This document shows positions 5,949 to 8,364 of a stretch of 8,364 nt of DNA, piece after piece. Both the position numbers and the translations under genes were made by a program. The DNA is taken from NCBI GenBank assembly GCA_903837025.1, contig CAILTC010000249.1:1-8364 (forward strand), read 5' to 3'. Position 1 is the first letter of the stretch. Each line of letters opens with the position of its first letter. The DNA comes from an uncultured Bacteroidota bacterium. Its GTDB lineage: Bacteria; Bacteroidota; Bacteroidia; Flavobacteriales; Flavobacteriaceae. The notes below the pieces were generated by a model. That model was given only the letters and a program-made list of their open reading frames with translations. It did no database searches and was not told where the DNA came from.

Positions 5949-8063
5949 CTAAGGCATTTTTTGTAAACCTTCCCATTTAACCGTCCAAGTTCCATCTTTC
6001 GGGAAGCCTGGATTTTCGCTAACACTTCCTTCCCATCCGGCGCACATCATGGCAACGGCTGTTAATAAACCACCATTTCCAGGCAAGTAAATAGGTAAAC
6101 GCCCTTCTTGAAAATTATGTCCGTTTTTTAAATAGGTATTGGTTTGAACCTTCATAAACAAGGCGTCCAACGCTTTGTCTGGCATTCCCAAACGGGCTGC
6201 TGCCATCGCTGTCATAGGAAAATCCCAACCCCAAGTTTTCTCCCAAGACCAAGTTTTCCAAATCAAATTGAAAGTATTTTTCATAATATCTTTATTCAAT
6301 AAAGAGGTTTCAGGCAGCATTCCAAAAGTCCCCAAAACAGATGGATGATCGGTTTTAAACTCCGGATTTGTATACGAATCTTTGGCGCTTTCAGTTGCCA
6401 AATAAACATCATCTTGAACAGGTAGAATGGATAATTTTTCAACAACAGCACTCCATTTTGAAGGCGTTTTTTCCTGTAATCGTTCTTTCCATTTTATAGC
6501 CGTATTCAATGCCCAGTTCCAATACGCCAATTCATAAGTAGGATTAAATGTTTCCATTGCTTTGAAGCGTTCTTGAGCAGGAATCACACCTGGGCCTAAT
6601 TCGTATCTATCTTTTTCGGCATTATAATGCGCGAAAGATGCCATGAAATCTGCCGTGGCAAAGACCTCTTTTTTATATTTTTCTAAGGTTTCTTTTGTGG
6701 GATTCGCTCGATAAACTAATTCGGCAAATGTTATAAAATGGGGCTGTTGCCAAATTAAAAAAGAACCTATCGAGGATGGACTTTCATTACCTTCAGGGTC
6801 GATCATTTTTTGCCAACGAACACCTTCAAAACCTTGTCTTTTGGCAATATTAGCGGCTTTGTCAAAAACTTTTTCATACCAAGGAAGGCTTTTTTCCAAT
6901 AGCGATGCTCTTCCCCACAAGGCAAAATGCACACCGTGCCACCAGTGCATTTCTAGGTGAGGTTTTCCATACCAACTGTTAAATGTAAGTCCGGTTTCTT
7001 GTGGAGGCATCGTACCGGAACATTGCAATTTCGTAAGGTATTGCGAAAGAACAACTCGGCGTTCTAGTTCACTTGCGCGCGAATCTGTACTTCCTGAAAA
7101 GTCTATTGCGCCACCACTTTTCCAGAAATTTTCCCAACCTTCGACGCTGCTTTTTTCAGCAGTGGAAAAGGAAGGAATCGCTGCAATATTTTTATTTTTG
7201 AAGGAACAACTAAAAGAAAACGAAGCTGTTTTTGAAGGGGATAAAATATAATAATTAGCTTCTTTCTCGCTTATTTTTGCGTTTCCTTGCCATGATAATC
7301 CGATGTGATAAGTTATCGAATCCATTTTTCGGGAAATTAGGGCTTCTTGTTTATTTTTAGAAGAAAGACTACTTAAATAATTTGCTTTATTTTTCCATTT
7401 TGTGCCAAAATCTGCCCATTCACCAGTTGGTTGCGGCAATCGCAAGCGGATTTTTAATTGTCCTTTTTTGATTAAATCCGATTGTATTCGAGCACCAATG
7501 ACGTCTTCTTTTTGGTGGCAAGCTGTCCAAACAGTTACCGGAGTTCCTTCAATAGAAAAATGACTTTCAATTTCGCCTGTCCAAAGATTCAAGGTTTGTT
7601 TGATGTCTTTTATATCTTCTGGCTTCGCCGATTCTCCATTTTTTTTATACAATTCTAAACCTAAATTCCCGAGTTGCAATCGGTGTGGATTGGCGCGAAA
7701 AAAATTAACCACTTCCGCTTGTCTTGCTGGAGTTTTTAATTGCACTGAATACGAAACTTTCCGATTATACTGATCGTATTCTTTTAGTGACTCTTCAAAT
7801 TTATAATTTTGGTTATTTGGATAACTGTCCCAGCCCCATTCGGATTGTGTTCCCAAAGGAACTCCGTTTTGATACGTTTCGGGAAAAGTTTGTAGTCCTG
7901 TAACATCAACAGTATAAGCAAAAGTTCCGTTTCCTACACTCAATGAAGCCAGGGTGTCGATTGCAATGTTTTCGATATTATGTCTCGAAACTAAAGCTTT
8001 TCGATCTATTTTTTGTTGTGCATTCAACTGAAAACAAATTAGCAAAATAACTAAATAGCGCAT
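5949..8063 (-). CDS. Exported putative (alpha/alpha)6-barrel glycosidase, GH65/GH95-like, family unassigned
   Basis: A 704-residue secreted protein that I cannot place in a defined family. A short signal peptide (1-15, cleavage near LNA/QQ) implies the periplasm. The first 300 or so residues look like a beta-sandwich domain beginning with SVGNGTFAYTVDVTGLQTFP (42-61). From about 330 the protein is helical and follows the plan of six-hairpin glycosidases: HLEMHWWHGVHFALWGR (369-385), then AANIAKRQGFEGVRWQ (403-418), DPEGNESPSS (422-431), WQQPHFITFAELVYR (438-452), a segment RYELGPGVIPAQERF (486-500) in the place of the GH65 GPDE acid motif, with Glu498 as candidate general acid, and NGGLLTAVAMMCAGWEGS (663-680) near the end, as in GH65 and GH95 C-termini. 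It opens a tight cluster with the GH43-like gene and rhaM. Rhamnosidase, fucosidase-like or uronidase activity are all possible; the fold is inference from motif order. Confidence 0.62.
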   Translation of the reverse strand: MRYLVILLICFQLNAQQKIDRKALVSRHNIENIAIDTLASLSVGNGTFAYTVDVTGLQTFPETYQNGVPLGTQSEWGWDSYPNNQNYKFEESLKEYDQYNRKVSYSVQLKTPARQAEVVNFFRANPHRLQLGNLGLELYKKNGESAKPEDIKDIKQTLNLWTGEIESHFSIEGTPVTVWTACHQKEDVIGARIQSDLIKKGQLKIRLRLPQPTGEWADFGTKWKNKANYLSSLSSKNKQEALISRKMDSITYHIGLSWQGNAKISEKEANYYILSPSKTASFSFSCSFKNKNIAAIPSFSTAEKSSVEGWENFWKSGGAIDFSGSTDSRASELERRVVLSQYLTKLQCSGTMPPQETGLTFNSWYGKPHLEMHWWHGVHFALWGRASLLEKSLPWYEKVFDKAANIAKRQGFEGVRWQKMIDPEGNESPSSIGSFLIWQQPHFITFAELVYRANPTKETLEKYKKEVFATADFMASFAHYNAEKDRYELGPGVIPAQERFKAMETFNPTYELAYWNWALNTAIKWKERLQEKTPSKWSAVVEKLSILPVQDDVYLATESAKDSYTNPEFKTDHPSVLGTFGMLPETSLLNKDIMKNTFNLIWKTWSWEKTWGWDFPMTAMAAARLGMPDKALDALFMKVQTNTYLKNGHNFQEGRLPIYLPGNGGLLTAVAMMCAGWEGSVSENPGFPKDGTWTVKWEGLQKMP

Positions 8064-8116
8064 CTTATTTGGGGGTGGTTAATTGAATTAATATGTTTTA
8101 ATTTTATGTAAAAATA

Positions 8117-8364
8117 TTAAAAATCCATGTCTGTTTTTTGAGGCCAATCATCAGTTCGGAAAGGGGATGCCGGCAAGTTTTCGGTATTGAATAAATTGGC
8201 TTCGGGAACGGCTTTCCATGCAAAACGAACAGCTATTGGTTTTTTTACTTTAGAAGAAGAAACAACTAATGTGTTTCCTTTTATTGCAGCTTCCGCTGGA
8301 TAAAAAATATGATCTTCGCCAGCAATTTCGAATTCCTTTAATTGTTCTCCTTTATTTGTGAGTC
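8117..8364 (-). CDS. C-terminal end of a sialate O-acetylesterase-like carbohydrate esterase (5' part outside window)
   Basis: The last 81 codons of a gene that starts beyond the window edge, ending in TAA at 8117-8119; it is too short at the edge to be recognised as an open frame with a start. The reading frame gives FEIAGEDHIFYPAEAAIKG, then KKPIAVRFAWKAVP, then LFNTENLPASPFRTDDW, ending in DMDF. The pattern VRFAW..P..NLFN..LPASPFRTD is the characteristic C-terminal beta-domain of SGNH-type sialate O-acetylesterase (SASA) proteins. In plant-polysaccharide loci of Bacteroidetes such proteins usually remove acetyl groups from xylan or pectin rather than sialic acid. The catalytic Ser and the His/Asp pair lie outside the window. 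The next gene follows after 53 bp, so it is probably in the same operon. Confidence 0.78.
   Translation of the reverse strand, partial: LTNKGEQLKEFEIAGEDHIFYPAEAAIKGNTLVVSSSKVKKPIAVRFAWKAVPEANLFNTENLPASPFRTDDWPQKTDMDF

Noticed and set aside
5949..8063. Lipoprotein reading of the 704-residue protein because of Cys10 in its leader
   Set aside because: The residues before Cys10 (LLI) do not fit a lipobox, and a normal type I cleavage site (LNA/QQ) follows, so I call it periplasmic.
1..8364. CRISPR array, tRNA or rRNA genes, phage or defence system
   Set aside because: No spaced direct repeats, no cloverleaf-like or rRNA sequence and no phage or defence genes; the whole window is accounted for by catabolic genes and short spacers.

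Overview
The window is AT-rich and every gene I can support lies on the minus strand, so transcription runs from high to low coordinates. The coding style suggests a Bacteroidetes, most likely a Flavobacterium or close relative: I see no clear Shine-Dalgarno sequences, there are -7 boxes of the form TAnnTTTG, secreted glycosidases are packed tightly together, and the protein sequences look flavobacterial. The content is that of the catabolic part of a polysaccharide utilization locus for a polymer containing uronic acid and rhamnose. Pectic rhamnogalacturonan or a ulvan-like polymer fits best. This assignment is inference, since no SusC/SusD pair or polysaccharide lyase is inside the window.

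In transcription order, the first cluster (8364 to 4584) holds the C-terminal end of a sialate O-acetylesterase-like carbohydrate esterase, a 704-residue exported protein resembling (alpha/alpha)6-barrel glycosidases (GH65/GH95-like), an exported GH43-like five-bladed beta-propeller enzyme, and an L-rhamnose mutarotase (rhaM). Gaps are 53 bp, then 10 bp, then an ATGA overlap, which points to one operon. A separate promoter then drives an ExuT-like hexuronate transporter of the MFS (4360 to 2930). A Gfo/Idh/MocA oxidoreductase follows (2706 to 1720). The spacer between these two carries a small MITE-like element with 10-bp terminal inverted repeats and a perfect 9-bp flanking direct repeat. Last comes a kduI-kduD type pair (1544 to beyond base 1).

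The genes form a plausible chain. Periplasmic deacetylation and glycosidase action free unsaturated uronate and rhamnose. The MFS protein takes up the uronate. KduI and the KduD-like dehydrogenase turn 5-keto-4-deoxyuronate into 2-keto-3-deoxygluconate. RhaM equilibrates rhamnose anomers for the rhamnose pathway.

The transporter and kduI promoters share a nearly identical module: a TATATTTG -7 box directly followed by a TGTAATCGATTRCA palindrome of LacI/GalR type. This suggests that one regulator controls uptake and uronate catabolism together.
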